DNA of 64,000 nt, taken from positions 310,001-374,000 of the forward strand of contig CAVTJN010000019.1 in NCBI GenBank assembly GCA_963735055.1. The letters run 5' to 3'. Shown here piece by piece: positions 26,098 to 35,348 of this stretch. Each line of letters opens with the position of its first letter. Within the stretch, counting starts at the first letter, position 1. Source of the stretch: JBBITI01 sp963735055 (GTDB lineage Bacteria > Chloroflexota > Dehalococcoidia > Dehalococcoidales > UBA2162). The notes under the pieces were generated by a model. The model was not told where the DNA came from, did not search any database, and saw only the letters and a program-made list of their open reading frames with translations. The position numbers and the translations under genes are program-made.

Positions 26098-27623
26098 TAC
26101 ATCGCCCCAGCCAGCCCTGCGAAGCCGAAGACGAAAAGGATGTAGGCGCCTCCGCTCACCAGCGTGACCGCCGCCACGCTTTTGACGGCCGTCCACAGGC
26201 TGACCTCGGTTCGGCGCTGCAGCCTCCCGGTCATCAACGCTCCGGCCAGAGCGAAGAGGGGCACCGTCACCACCAGGGGCTCAAGGCGATGTCCCGCCCC
26301 CATGGTCGAAATCAAGAAGGCGACCGCCCCGGGGAGGAACAACAGCAGATTCCACCCCAGAAACCCCAACCCAAGCCCCAGGACTCCAGCGGCTTTCACG
26401 CCACCGCCGAGGAGGCGGGGCATGAGGAACCACCAGGCCAGAATCCAGAATACGGCTGCCGCGATCAGACCGCTTATCAGTACCCGCATCTGTCCGGCCG
26501 ACCTTACCCTGGCGCCCAAGGCGCTGACGGCAGCCCCCGACTTAACCGTGATCACGATGTCTTCGGCGGCATTGCTGTTAGCGTAAGTCCCGCGCCACAC
26601 GGTCAGTTCATTAGGCAGAAAGGGATGTCCCGAGCCAGAGGTGGTCTTCTGATTGAACGCCGATTCGGCGGCATAGGCGGGTGCCTTACCGGTCTGCGCA
26701 ATCAGCGGCACGTAGCGGCCCCCTTCGACGGTCATGCCCGGACGGCGAATCCCGAGTTTCGGATACCTCACGTTGAAATGCAGGTCCGGGGGCGCCACCA
26801 CATAGACCCGCGTCATCTCGATCGGGCTGGCCCAGGCAGCTCCGGTACTGAGCGGGTAGGCGTAGGTCGGTCCCGCCTTGGCGGTAACCAACGCCGAATG
26901 CCATGACAGATGGAGACCGGGCTCTCCGATCTCCGCCGCCCCTCCCCCAGGGTCGCCGCCGGCCGACAGCGGGGCAGTGTGGAGTTTGACGACGGCAATT
27001 TGCTGACCTCTGACCCGGGACAGCGCCTCGGCGACTGACGGGTCAAGGCCGGCGGTAGCCGCCAGCGCGTCGACGTCAGTGTCTTCGCTTACATCAAAGA
27101 CGCTCACCTCAGAGCTTTCCGTGGTGAAGGAAGAAACCGGGGCCAGTGCCGAGCCCGCGTCACATCCAGTCAGGAAAACCGGAATCCAGACCGGCGCCAG
27201 CCAGGCCCCGTTAGCGAGCAGCGCCCCGGCAAACAGGGTTTCCGTGAACTGACGGCTCTGCTCACGATACTCGAAGATCCTGGTATCGAACTCGTTAGTA
27301 TAGCTCCTGGAGAAAGTGACAGAGTCCGTTTCGCCGACCGAAAGCCCGCCGGCGTCCACACCGAGGGGGACGAAGTACGTGATCTCGTGCGAGACTCCGG
27401 TCTCGTCGAGGATCGAGACGAAAAGTTCGACCGAGACGGTCTGGAGGTCCTTGATGGTGACTACGGCGACTTGCTGCCCTTCCTTCAAACGGGCGTAGAG
27501 CGATGGTTCGACGATCGGACCGCCGTCGGCGAGCGCTGCCGCCGGCCACAGGCCGATAACGGCGGACAACAACGCCGATGACCATGGGAGCCACCATCTC
27601 CGCGGAGAAACGTCAACGGTCAC
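26097..27623 (-). CDS. DUF2330-like exported/membrane protein
   Basis: A 508-residue protein with an N-terminal signal sequence (WLPWSSALLSAVIGLWPAA), a long extracytoplasmic region beginning ADGGPIVEPSLYARLKEGQQ, and four or five C-terminal transmembrane helices (about residues 385-505). The start of the outer domain (VVTIKDLQTVSVELFVSI, ITYFVPLG) resembles DUF2330-type proteins. The internal Cys in FLTGCDAG is not a lipobox. The GTG start at 27623 lacks a clear SD. Function unknown; context offers only the coupled small membrane peptide. Confidence 0.6.
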   Translation of the reverse strand: MTVDVSPRRWWLPWSSALLSAVIGLWPAAALADGGPIVEPSLYARLKEGQQVAVVTIKDLQTVSVELFVSILDETGVSHEITYFVPLGVDAGGLSVGETDSVTFSRSYTNEFDTRIFEYREQSRQFTETLFAGALLANGAWLAPVWIPVFLTGCDAGSALAPVSSFTTESSEVSVFDVSEDTDVDALAATAGLDPSVAEALSRVRGQQIAVVKLHTAPLSAGGDPGGGAAEIGEPGLHLSWHSALVTAKAGPTYAYPLSTGAAWASPIEMTRVYVVAPPDLHFNVRYPKLGIRRPGMTVEGGRYVPLIAQTGKAPAYAAESAFNQKTTSGSGHPFLPNELTVWRGTYANSNAAEDIVITVKSGAAVSALGARVRSAGQMRVLISGLIAAAVFWILAWWFLMPRLLGGGVKAAGVLGLGLGFLGWNLLLFLPGAVAFLISTMGAGHRLEPLVVTVPLFALAGALMTGRLQRRTEVSLWTAVKSVAAVTLVSGGAYILFVFGFAGLAGAM

Positions 27624-27789
27624 GACAGTATCTCTTACATCCCGGGGTCCTGGCTCACATGTTAGTCCGAGACCGCGACTGAGTCAAACAAGATTGGATT
27701 CCTCGTTCAGAGTGTTAGGCAAATTGTTGAGCGGAAGGGAGACAAGGGGCAGACACCTGAGGCGAGAAAGTCGGACTTGAAACCGAAAG

Positions 27790-27836
27790 GTGGCGTCCCT
27801 GGAGCGATTCGAACGCTCGACCCACTGTTTAGAAGG
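27790..27836 (-). repeat. 3' fragment of tRNA-Arg (candidate attachment-site copy)
   Basis: 47 bases match the 3' half of the intact tRNA-Arg(TCT) at 28745-28791 with one mismatch, covering CCA, acceptor strand, T arm, variable loop and anticodon stem up to the anticodon region. After that the sequence diverges, so this copy cannot fold into a tRNA. Such 3'-end duplications mark integration at tRNA genes. Confidence 0.8.
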
Positions 27837-27934
27837 TATATTTGTCTTAGCGGTATAGCACACGAGGCCAGTAGTTGAGCGAAACCTGTCCAGTTATCCG
27901 CTCGTGAGATCCCAGATATCGGTGGGGGATCAAT

Positions 27935-28177
27935 CTAGCGCAAGGACTCAAAGTAATCCTTGGTCCATCCAGCTTGCCTCAGCATCGCGGAGAGTGTGCC
28001 GACCGGGATTTCCTTGCGGTTCATCTGCACGACGACTACTCTCGTGACTTGCCCGGGTATCTCCTTCACATACACAAGATGGCTTCCACTCCCGGATTTC
28101 TTGTTTCGGAAGCCATCTTTGAGGAGCGCGTCCTCGAATTCTCTTGATGATGGGAGGCTCGATCTACGGGGACACAA
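27935..28177 (-). CDS. hicA: HicA-family mRNA interferase toxin
   Basis: An 80-residue double-stranded-RNA-binding-like toxin that cleaves mRNA. The HicA signature includes the catalytic histidine in GSGSHLVYVK, the strand VTRVVVVQMNRKEIPVGTL and the terminal LRQAGW. I place the start at TTG 28177, overlapping the end of hicB, with GGAGGA eight bases upstream; the next in-frame ATG upstream would add an unrelated leader. It is encoded after its antitoxin, the less common order but known for hicBA pairs. Confidence 0.75.
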   Translation of the reverse strand: MCPRRSSLPSSREFEDALLKDGFRNKKSGSGSHLVYVKEIPGQVTRVVVVQMNRKEIPVGTLSAMLRQAGWTKDYFESLR

Positions 28178-28481
28178 AAAAGGTGTCCTCCGATCCCATT
28201 GAAGGCAGAGCGATGCGTGTTCCACTCAAGAATACGGGCCGAGGGGATTCTTCGCCCCTTACAAGCTCCACACCTCGTTCCCTCAACATTTGCGGCAGTT
28301 CGCCCAACTCGCTGTAAGTCTCCAGGAAACAATGGATGGCATCGTTGAGATTGGTGGAGGCCTCTTCTATGGTTGCGCCGCTGCTGGCAACATCCAGTTC
28401 CGGACACCAAGAAGCATATTGGTCACCTTCTTGACGTACCAACACCGAGCAATGGAGGTACAGCTTTTCCTGCGTCTTCAC
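28164..28481 (-). CDS. hicB: HicB-family antitoxin
   Basis: A 105-residue antitoxin with the degenerate RNase H-like HicB fold (YASWCPELDVASSGATIEEA, STNLNDAIHCFLETY). GTG 28481 has GGAGGGAG upstream. No C-terminal ribbon-helix-helix is evident, so DNA binding may come from another part or be lacking. It overlaps the toxin gene by 14 bases. A promoter lies at 28531-28560. Confidence 0.8.
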   Translation of the reverse strand: MKTQEKLYLHCSVLVRQEGDQYASWCPELDVASSGATIEEASTNLNDAIHCFLETYSELGELPQMLRERGVELVRGEESPRPVFLSGTRIALPSMGSEDTFFVSP

Positions 28482-28530
28482 TCGTCTTCTCCCTCCGGGG
28501 GATCTTGGGGACATCTCGCTTGGCCGCCAT

Positions 28531-28560
28531 AGTCTACGTCCGGACACAAAGACGTGTCAA
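28531..28560 (-). promoter_or_regulatory. Promoter of hicBA
   Basis: On the minus strand TTGACA (28560-28555) and TAGACT (28536-28531) are 18 bp apart, about 50 bases upstream of the hicB start. Confidence 0.55.
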
Positions 28561-28745
28561 CGTCACGTACACTCGCTTATCCCCACTATGTCGCACGATC
28601 CTATTGTAACGTTTGGCGAATGTCGAAGTCACTTGCAGGAGTCGGTTGATCGAAGAGTCTCGGATATCGCAGTGCGCTGTGGCAAGAAGGCGAGTCGGTC
28701 AGGAGGTGGTTACGGAGGTCTGATTTAGCTTCAGAATGAGGGATG

Positions 28746-28822
<77 letters not shown>

Positions 28823-28836
28823 GAGTAACTCTCATA

Positions 28837-28865
28837 AATCTAGCATGACGTAGATTCGAGGTCAA
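28837..28865 (-). promoter_or_regulatory. Promoter of the tRNA-Arg gene
   Basis: TTGACC and TAGATT on the minus strand with a 17-bp spacer, ending about 15 bases before the mature tRNA 5' end. Confidence 0.55.
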
Positions 28866-28977
28866 CCCTTTTCGCCTGCCTGGCGATTCAACGCCGGAGA
28901 TCATGGAGTGGGGAACCGGGCGTCTTGACAACAGTGACGGGCTGTAGTTGAATCAACCTGAATTCGGAGGTGGCATG

Positions 28978-30195
28978 ATGGACAAAGCCTCGGTCCGAGA
29001 TGTCAGTGTCAACGGCAAGAGAGTCCTGGTCAGGGTCGACTTCAACGTTCCGATCGAGGAGAAGTCCGGCAAGATCACCGACGACGGCCGGATACGGGCG
29101 GCGCTGCCGACAATCAGATACCTGATCGAAAACGGAGCCATGGTCATCCTCGCCTCGCATCTCGGCCGTCCTGACGGCAAGGTGGTCGACAGCATGAGGA
29201 TGGGTCCGGTGGCGCGGCGGCTGTCCGAGCTGCTGGGCAAGGACGTGGCCACCACGGACGACTGCGTGGGGCCGGAGACGGAACGGACGGCGGCGCGCCT
29301 TCGAAAAGGCGACGTGCTACTGATTGAAAACCTCCGATTCCACCCCGAGGAGGAAGCCAACGTGCCGGCCTTCGCCGATGCGCTGGCCCGCCTCGCCGAC
29401 ATCTACGTTGACGACGCCTTCGGCACGGCCCACCGCAAACATGCCTCGATCGTCGGCGTGGCCCGGGACCGACCATCGGTGGCGGGGCTACTGATGGAGA
29501 GAGAACTCCAGATGCTGGGCGGACTCCTGGAGAGTCCGGCGCATCCTTTCTGCGCCCTGCTCGGCGGGGCCAAGATCAGCGACAAGATCGGCCTGCTGGG
29601 TTCGATCATGGGCAAGGTCGACCGCGTTCTGATCGGCGGCGGCATGGCAGCTACCTTTCTCCGGGCAAAGGGCCATGGTACCGGCCTGTCACTCACCGAA
29701 GAAGATCGCATAGGCACCGCCGCGGAGATAATGAGGGAGGCGGAAAAGCGTAACATACGACTGCTGTTGCCGGCTGACGTACTGGTCGCGGACAAGATCG
29801 GACCCGATGCGGCAAGCCGGACCGTCCCGTCCGATGCCGTGCCGTCCGACATGAGGATCGTCGACATCGGCACCAATGCAATATCGAGCTTTAAGGACCA
29901 GTTGAAGGACTCCAAAACCGTCTTCTGGAACGGACCCATGGGTATCTATGAAATCCCCGCCTTCAGCGCAGGCACGCAGGCCATGGCCAAAACGATCGCC
30001 GGTCTTCAGGCAAGCACCGTCATCGGCGGGGGCTCCACGGCCGACATCGTGGCCAGCCTGGGATTGGAGGAAAAAATGACTTTCGTATCCACCGGCGGAG
30101 GCGCCTCACTGTCGTTCCTCAGCGGCGAGAAGCTGCCCGGAGTGGAGGCCCTTTGGGATAAGCGGCGCTTTCAAGATGGGGGCGCGGTAAAGTAA
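28978..30195 (+). CDS. pgk: Phosphoglycerate kinase
   Basis: A 405-residue glycolytic kinase that transfers phosphate between 1,3-bisphosphoglycerate and ADP. Signatures are RVDFNVP near the N-terminus, SHLGRPDG, DDAFGTAHR, LLGGAKISDKIGLL, NGPMGIYE and GGGSTADIV. Two adjacent ATGs occur (28975, 28978). The second is seven bases from GGAGG and fits better. The stop shares its last A with the ATG of apgM, beginning a glycolytic operon pgk-apgM-tpiA(-miaA). Confidence 0.95.
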   Translation: MDKASVRDVSVNGKRVLVRVDFNVPIEEKSGKITDDGRIRAALPTIRYLIENGAMVILASHLGRPDGKVVDSMRMGPVARRLSELLGKDVATTDDCVGPETERTAARLRKGDVLLIENLRFHPEEEANVPAFADALARLADIYVDDAFGTAHRKHASIVGVARDRPSVAGLLMERELQMLGGLLESPAHPFCALLGGAKISDKIGLLGSIMGKVDRVLIGGGMAATFLRAKGHGTGLSLTEEDRIGTAAEIMREAEKRNIRLLLPADVLVADKIGPDAASRTVPSDAVPSDMRIVDIGTNAISSFKDQLKDSKTVFWNGPMGIYEIPAFSAGTQAMAKTIAGLQASTVIGGGSTADIVASLGLEEKMTFVSTGGGASLSFLSGEKLPGVEALWDKRRFQDGGAVK

Positions 30196-31403
30196 TGATG
30201 TCCAGTCTCAGCCTGATGAAGTCGCTCTCTCAGCCGTCCCCGCAGAAGATTTTCCTGCTGGTTATCGACGGGCTGGGCGGACTGCCGCATCCTGACACCG
30301 GGAAGACGGAACTGGAGACGGCCAGGAAACCGAACCTGGACGGATTGGCGGCAAGAGGAATCTGCGGACTGGCCGACCCGGTTGGTCCGGGCATAACGCC
30401 GGGCAGCGCCCCGGGACACCTGGCTTTGTTTGGCTATGACCCGATTGAGTTCAATATCGGGCGGGGAGTGCTGGAGGCGGTGGGCGTTGACTTCGATCTC
30501 AGGCCGGGAGACGTTGCCACGCGAGGCAACTTCTGTACTGTCGACGCCGATGGAAACGTGACAGACCGCCGGGCGGGGCGTATCACGACCGAAAAGTGCG
30601 CCGAGCTGTGCCGGTTCCTCGACGGGACCACCGTCGAAAACACGACGGTATTCGTTTGGCCGGTGAAGGAACACCGCTTCATCGCGGTGTTCCGGGGCGG
30701 GACGCTGTCGGCAGAAGCGTCCGACTCCGACCCGCAAATGACCGGAGTGCCTGCCAAACCGGTAGCCGCCCTCAGTCCCAATGCCGAAACGATGGCCCGA
30801 GTGGCCAACGAATTCATCCGCCAGGCAGGAAGGAAGCTGGCCCAGCATCGCCCGGCCAACATGGTGCTGCTCCGCGGCTTTTCGCAGCATCCGCACTGGC
30901 CCGCCATGGCAGAAGTCTACCGGATGAAGGCGGCCGCTATTGCCAGCTATCCGATGTACCGCGGCCTGGCCCGACTCGTCGGCATGCAGATTCTGACCAC
31001 GGGGGCCAGTATCGCCGAAGAGTTCGCCACCGCGGCAGCTAACTACAAGGATTTCGATTTCCTGTTCATACACGTCAAAGGAGCAGACGCGGCCGGCGAA
31101 GATGGAGACTTCGAGCGTAAGGTCAGTGTGATCGAAGAGGTCGACCGGGCCCTGCCGTCGCTGCTTGCCCTCAAGCCTGATGTCATCGTCGTCACCGGCG
31201 ATCATTCGACGCCGGCAGGGTTAAAGGGCCACAGCTGGCACCCGGTGCCGGCACTTCTCTGCTCAGAGGTATGCCGTGCCGACCGGGCGACGGAGTTCTC
31301 GGAATCGGCCTGCCTGACCGGCGGGCTGGGACGAATCCCGGCGACCGCGCTCATGCCATTGGCCATGGCCAATGCGTTCAAACTGACAAAATACGGCGCT
31401 TAG
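30195..31403 (+). CDS. apgM: 2,3-bisphosphoglycerate-independent phosphoglycerate mutase, archaeal (ApgM) type
   Basis: A 402-residue metalloenzyme of the alkaline-phosphatase superfamily interconverting 3- and 2-phosphoglycerate. The N-terminal metal site FLLVIDGLGGLPHPDTGKTE, the nucleophile region TPGSAPGHLALFGYDP, FIHVKGADAAGEDGD and VVTGDHSTP match the archaeal-type iPGM family (cofactor-independent, about 400 residues), not GpmI (about 510). The start overlaps pgk (TAATG). The gene is followed after 11 bases by tpiA. Confidence 0.92.
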   Translation: MMSSLSLMKSLSQPSPQKIFLLVIDGLGGLPHPDTGKTELETARKPNLDGLAARGICGLADPVGPGITPGSAPGHLALFGYDPIEFNIGRGVLEAVGVDFDLRPGDVATRGNFCTVDADGNVTDRRAGRITTEKCAELCRFLDGTTVENTTVFVWPVKEHRFIAVFRGGTLSAEASDSDPQMTGVPAKPVAALSPNAETMARVANEFIRQAGRKLAQHRPANMVLLRGFSQHPHWPAMAEVYRMKAAAIASYPMYRGLARLVGMQILTTGASIAEEFATAAANYKDFDFLFIHVKGADAAGEDGDFERKVSVIEEVDRALPSLLALKPDVIVVTGDHSTPAGLKGHSWHPVPALLCSEVCRADRATEFSESACLTGGLGRIPATALMPLAMANAFKLTKYGA

Positions 31404-31414
31404 AAAGGAACAAG

Positions 31415-32194
31415 ATGCAGAACCAGGCACGCGTGCCCTTGATTGCCGGCAACTGGAAGATGAACACTACTGTTGACGAGGCCAGGCGACTGGCACGGCA
31501 GATCGGCCCGGCTCTTGACGGAATCGGGGGTGTCGAGAAGGTCGTCTGCCCGCCATTTGTTTCCCTGGCCGCCGTTGCAGAAGCCCTGCAGAACTCCTCG
31601 GTAAAGGTGGGGGCACAGAACGTCTTTTTCGAAGAGAAGGGCGCCTACACCGGAGAGGTCTCTCCATTGATGCTGGCGGGCTTGTGTCAGTACGTCATCA
31701 TCGGGCATTCGGAAAGACGCCAGTACTTCAACGAGACTGGAGCCGTCATCAACAAGAAGATCAGGGCCGTTATCAAGGCGGGTCTGAAGCCGATTCTCTG
31801 CGTCGGCGAGAAGCTGGAAGAAAACGAAGGGGGCCGGACCGCCCAGGTGGTGGTCGACCAACTCAAATCGGCACTAGTTGACATAACCATGGCCAACGGA
31901 CTTGTCATCGCCTATGAACCCATCTGGGCAATCGGTACCGGCAGGGCGGCCACCGGGAAGCAATCCAACGAGACGATCGGCCTCATCAGGAGCACCGTGG
32001 GGTCCTTGATCAATCGGACGGTGGCGGCTGAAATGCGGATTCTCTATGGCGGCAGCGTCACAGCGGAGAACATCACGGAGTTCATCAGCCAGCCGGACAT
32101 TGACGGGGGCCTGGTGGGCGGCGCAAGCCTCAAAGCCGAGCAGTTCATCGACATCGTGCGGAAGGCGGCCGAGATCAAGGGGATGTCTGCCTAA
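31415..32194 (+). CDS. tpiA: Triosephosphate isomerase
   Basis: A 259-residue TIM barrel interconverting dihydroxyacetone phosphate and glyceraldehyde 3-phosphate. Catalytic residues are visible: Lys in AGNWKMN, His in IIGHSERRQYF, Glu in IAYEPIWAIGTG. The phosphate loop YGGSVTAENI and GGLVGGASL are present. ATG 31415 follows AAAGGAAC. It is the third gene of the glycolytic operon. Confidence 0.95.
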   Translation: MQNQARVPLIAGNWKMNTTVDEARRLARQIGPALDGIGGVEKVVCPPFVSLAAVAEALQNSSVKVGAQNVFFEEKGAYTGEVSPLMLAGLCQYVIIGHSERRQYFNETGAVINKKIRAVIKAGLKPILCVGEKLEENEGGRTAQVVVDQLKSALVDITMANGLVIAYEPIWAIGTGRAATGKQSNETIGLIRSTVGSLINRTVAAEMRILYGGSVTAENITEFISQPDIDGGLVGGASLKAEQFIDIVRKAAEIKGMSA

Positions 32195-32259
32195 GAGGGT
32201 TGCACAGGCCAAAGCCCGCCGATGCGGCAGGTTACTCCAGACGGCGAAAAAAGAACTCA

Positions 32260-33195
32260 ATGCATGAACGCGTGGTTGCCATCGTCGGCCCTACCGGCGT
32301 GGGGAAGAGCCGCATGGCTCTCAGTCTGGCGCAGAAGATTCACGGCGAAATCGTCGGCGCCGACAGCCGCCAGACATATCGCGGCATGGACATCGGGACC
32401 GCCAAACCCACTCCCCTGGAGCGGGCACAGGTCCCTCACCACCTCATTGACATCGTTGAGCCCGACGGCGACTTCAATCTGGCACTGTACCAGCGTTTGG
32501 CCTATCAGACCCTGGCCGACATCCGGCGCCGCCACAAGATCCCGCTGCTGGTGGGCGGGACGGGGCTTTACGTCTGGGCGGTGGTGGAGGGCTGGGACAT
32601 ACCCGAGATCGCCCCTGACACCGGATTGCGGCGGCAACTGGAGAAGCGAGCCGCTCTCGGGGAGGCGGATGCTCTCTTTGAAGAACTGGCAAAGATCGAT
32701 CCCGAGTCAGCGCAGCGAATTGATCCAAGGAATATCCGCCGTGTTATTCGCGCGCTTGAAGTCTCGACGACGGCGACGGTCCCTTTCTCCAAACTGCAGC
32801 GGAAAACGTCGCCCCCTTTCGAGACCCGGATTATCGGTCTCACCGCGGCACGGGCCAGCCTGTACCACCGCATCGATGCCCGGGTCGACCGCATGATGAC
32901 GGAGGGACTGGTCGAAGAAGTCCGGAACCTGGTCAGCAGAGGCTACAATTTCGATCTGCCCGCGATGTCGGGCATCGGCTACCGGCAAATCGGGGACTAC
33001 CTGGCCGGCAGGGCCTCGCTGGAATCGGCCGTCCAGCAGATCAAGTACGAAACGCACCGCTTCGTCCGCCGCCAGTACAACTGGTTCCGGCTGTCGGACA
33101 AGCGAATCTCCTGGTTCGACATCGAGGACGCCGGCGTGGAGGAGCGAATTCAGGCGGAGGTGATGGCTTTCCTGAACCCCGCTATTCCAGAATGA
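32260..33195 (+). CDS. miaA: tRNA dimethylallyltransferase
   Basis: A 311-residue enzyme that isopentenylates A37 of tRNAs reading UNN codons. The P-loop is IVGPTGVGKSRMAL. DSRQTYRGMDIGTAKPT and LVGGTGLYVWAVVEGWDIP are family signatures, and the C-terminal part contains SGIGYRQIGDYLAG. ATG 32260 gives the usual N-terminus, though SD is weak, suggesting read-through from tpiA. Its 3' end overlaps the convergent panC by 14 bases. Confidence 0.93.
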   Translation: MHERVVAIVGPTGVGKSRMALSLAQKIHGEIVGADSRQTYRGMDIGTAKPTPLERAQVPHHLIDIVEPDGDFNLALYQRLAYQTLADIRRRHKIPLLVGGTGLYVWAVVEGWDIPEIAPDTGLRRQLEKRAALGEADALFEELAKIDPESAQRIDPRNIRRVIRALEVSTTATVPFSKLQRKTSPPFETRIIGLTAARASLYHRIDARVDRMMTEGLVEEVRNLVSRGYNFDLPAMSGIGYRQIGDYLAGRASLESAVQQIKYETHRFVRRQYNWFRLSDKRISWFDIEDAGVEERIQAEVMAFLNPAIPE

Positions 33196-34018
33196 TGTTG
33201 TCCAGCAGCCGGGGTCTGCCGATCTTCACTGCCAGGGAGATGACAACCGGAGGCTTGACCTCATCCAACTCCTCGAGCGTGTCGGCGTTGGCCAGGCTGA
33301 TGTAGTCGATCCTCTGGACAAGGGCCTCTTCTTGAATCAACTCCATCATTGCCCGTCGGATGCGTTCCGCGTTCCGTTCGCCTTTCAACCACATGTCCCG
33401 GGCTTCGTTCAGCGACCGTGACAGCACGGCGGCGGCGCGCCGCTCGGCGGGGTTGAGATAAGTGTTACGGCTGCTCATGGCCAGCCCGTCGGGCTCGCGC
33501 ACGGTGGGCACGATCACCACTTCGAGGTTCATGTTGAGATCGGTTACCATCCGCCTGATGACAACGCATTGCTGAGCGTCTTTCTGACCGAAGTAGGCCC
33601 GGGCCGGCTCGACGATGTTGAAAAGCTTGTTGCACACGGTAGCCACACCACGGAAGTGCCCGGGACGAGAAGCGCCTTCGAGCCTCTCGGTGACCTTTTC
33701 CACGTCTACCCAGGTATTGAAATGAGGAGGATACACTTCAGAGGGGGGCGGTATGAAGACGACATCCGTGCCGACCGTTCCCAACATCGCCACGTCCCTC
33801 GGGATATCGCGCGGATAGGATGCGAAATCATCGCTGGGACCGAATTGGCTCGGGTTGACGAAAATGCTGACCACGGCATGGGGATTTTCCGATTTCGCCC
33901 GCCTCACCAGCTCCAGGTGACCTTCGTGCAGATAACCCATGGTCGGCACCAGGCCCACCGCGCCCTTCATTTCGCGCCGGACCCGTTTCATCTCGGCGAT
34001 CGATTCAACTACGATCAT
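33182..34018 (-). CDS. panC: Pantothenate synthetase
   Basis: A 278-residue ligase joining pantoate and beta-alanine. Class I tRNA-synthetase-like motifs VPTMGYLHEGHLELVRRA and PSQFGPSDDF at the N-terminus, YFGQKDAQQCVVIRRMV in the middle, and DGLAMSSRNTYL (KMSKS-like) toward the C-terminus are all present. It is the last gene of the pantothenate operon, separated from panB by 114 bases that include a strong hairpin. Confidence 0.95.
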   Translation of the reverse strand: MIVVESIAEMKRVRREMKGAVGLVPTMGYLHEGHLELVRRAKSENPHAVVSIFVNPSQFGPSDDFASYPRDIPRDVAMLGTVGTDVVFIPPPSEVYPPHFNTWVDVEKVTERLEGASRPGHFRGVATVCNKLFNIVEPARAYFGQKDAQQCVVIRRMVTDLNMNLEVVIVPTVREPDGLAMSSRNTYLNPAERRAAAVLSRSLNEARDMWLKGERNAERIRRAMMELIQEEALVQRIDYISLANADTLEELDEVKPPVVISLAVKIGRPRLLDNIILE

Positions 34019-34062
34019 GGAATCTCACCCCCTTTTCGCGGCCCACGAGGCCCCAAACGGAA

Positions 34063-34084
34063 AAGGCACGGCGTGCCGTGCCTT
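34063..34084 (-). terminator. Hairpin between panB and panC
   Basis: Near-perfect 10-bp stem (AAGGCACGGC...GCCGTGCCTT) followed on the minus strand by TTTTCCGTTT. It could reduce transcription into panC or mark RNA processing. Confidence 0.45.
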
Positions 34085-34132
34085 AAGGATCGAGGTTGGT
34101 ATTCATCTCGCCGGTTTCCGGAGAGCCGCCTG

Positions 34133-34960
34133 CTACTTCTTGAGTTCAGCAAGCAGGCTCTCATCCATCGTGAAGCTGTTCTTCTCGGTGGGGAAAGCCC
34201 CAGTCTTTACTTCGCCGTAGTACTCGGTGACCGCCTGCCTCATGATCTCGCCAATGCTGGCATATTTCTTGGCCAGCTTGGGCACCCGGTCGGACAGGCC
34301 GAAGACATCATGGATGACCAGTACCTGGCCGTCGCAGCCGTCTCCGGCGCCGATGCCAATTGTCGGAATCGTCAGTCTCCGGGAAATCAGGGTGGCCAGC
34401 GGAGTTGGCACCTGCTCCAGGACCACTGAAAAAGCCCCGGCCTCTTCAAGCGCCAGGGCGTCCTGAAGCAATTGAGATGCCGCCTCGGGAGTCTTCCCCT
34501 GGACCCTCCAACCACCCAGCTGATTGACTGATTGCGGGGTCAGTCCGATGTGTCCCATTACCGGGATCCCGCACTGTACCATCTTCTTCACTTTGTCGGC
34601 GACGGTAACGCCGCCCTCCAGTTTCACGCTCTGGCAGCCGGCTTCCTGGATGAACCGGGCCGCGTTACGCAGGGCATCCTCGATACTGATATGGTAGGTC
34701 ATGAAGGGCATATCGCCGACAATCAATGCCTTGTTCGTACCACGCACCACGGCTTTGGTATGGTGGATCATCACATCCATAGTCACCGGTATCGGAGTCT
34801 CGTATCCGAGAACGACCATACCGAGGCTGTCACCGACCAGTATCAGAGGAACGCCGACCTCATCGACGATCTTGGCTGTGGAGTAGTCGTACGCGGTGAG
34901 CATGGCGATCTTCTCGCCCTTCTGCTTCATCTCCTTTATCTGGGCGATGTTCACACGCAT
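34133..34960 (-). CDS. panB: 3-methyl-2-oxobutanoate hydroxymethyltransferase
   Basis: A 275-residue TIM-barrel enzyme that makes ketopantoate from 2-oxoisovalerate using methylene-THF. MLTAYDYSTAKIVDEVGV, VGDSLGMVVLGYETPIPVT (Mg-binding aspartate) and VMGHIGLTPQSVNQLGGW are family signatures. The start overlaps the panD stop by one base. In a Wood-Ljungdahl organism the C1 donor links directly to the folate branch encoded at 61 kb. Confidence 0.95.
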   Translation of the reverse strand: MRVNIAQIKEMKQKGEKIAMLTAYDYSTAKIVDEVGVPLILVGDSLGMVVLGYETPIPVTMDVMIHHTKAVVRGTNKALIVGDMPFMTYHISIEDALRNAARFIQEAGCQSVKLEGGVTVADKVKKMVQCGIPVMGHIGLTPQSVNQLGGWRVQGKTPEAASQLLQDALALEEAGAFSVVLEQVPTPLATLISRRLTIPTIGIGAGDGCDGQVLVIHDVFGLSDRVPKLAKKYASIGEIMRQAVTEYYGEVKTGAFPTEKNSFTMDESLLAELKK

Positions 34961-35343
34961 TATTGGGCCTCCAGCACCGTCATCAGGCGGTGTCCCCGTT
35001 TTGCCTCCACAATAGCATTGTCCGCATTGACGTAGACCAATCTGGGGGATGCCCGGCGCGCCTCTTCCTCGGGGACCTGGTGATAGCAGAGGATTATTAC
35101 GATGTCACCTCTGGCCGCAAGCCTGGCGGCCGCTCCGTTGACGCAGATCTCGCCCCGCTCGCCTTCGATGGCGTAGGTGGTGAAGCGAGCACCGTTGTTC
35201 ACGTTCACCACATCAACTTGCTCATAGGGGAGGATATCGGCGGCCTCCATGAGCTTGCGGTCGATCGTGATACTGCCTTCGTAGTTGATATTAGAGTCGG
35301 TTACGCGGGCCCGGTGGATCTTGCTCTTCAACATTACTCGCAT
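34960..35343 (-). CDS. panD: Aspartate 1-decarboxylase
   Basis: A 127-residue pyruvoyl-dependent decarboxylase giving beta-alanine. The self-cleavage site is NINYEGSITID (Gly-Ser bond), followed by the beta-barrel YEQVDVVNVNNGAR, YAIEGERGEICVNGAAA. I choose ATG 35343 since GGGGTG lies six bases before it; ATG 35352 or 35334 are alternatives. Located between the DUF2520 gene and panB. Confidence 0.95.
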   Translation of the reverse strand: MRVMLKSKIHRARVTDSNINYEGSITIDRKLMEAADILPYEQVDVVNVNNGARFTTYAIEGERGEICVNGAAARLAARGDIVIILCYHQVPEEEARRASPRLVYVNADNAIVEAKRGHRLMTVLEAQ

Positions 35344-35348
35344 GGTGA

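Noticed and set aside
25965..26906. 313-residue plus-strand open frame
   Set aside because: Antisense shadow of the DUF2330-like membrane protein; low-complexity His/Pro/Gln-rich translation without domain signs.
27790..27836. Second functional tRNA-Arg gene
   Set aside because: Only the 3' half is present; the D arm and 5' acceptor strand are missing.
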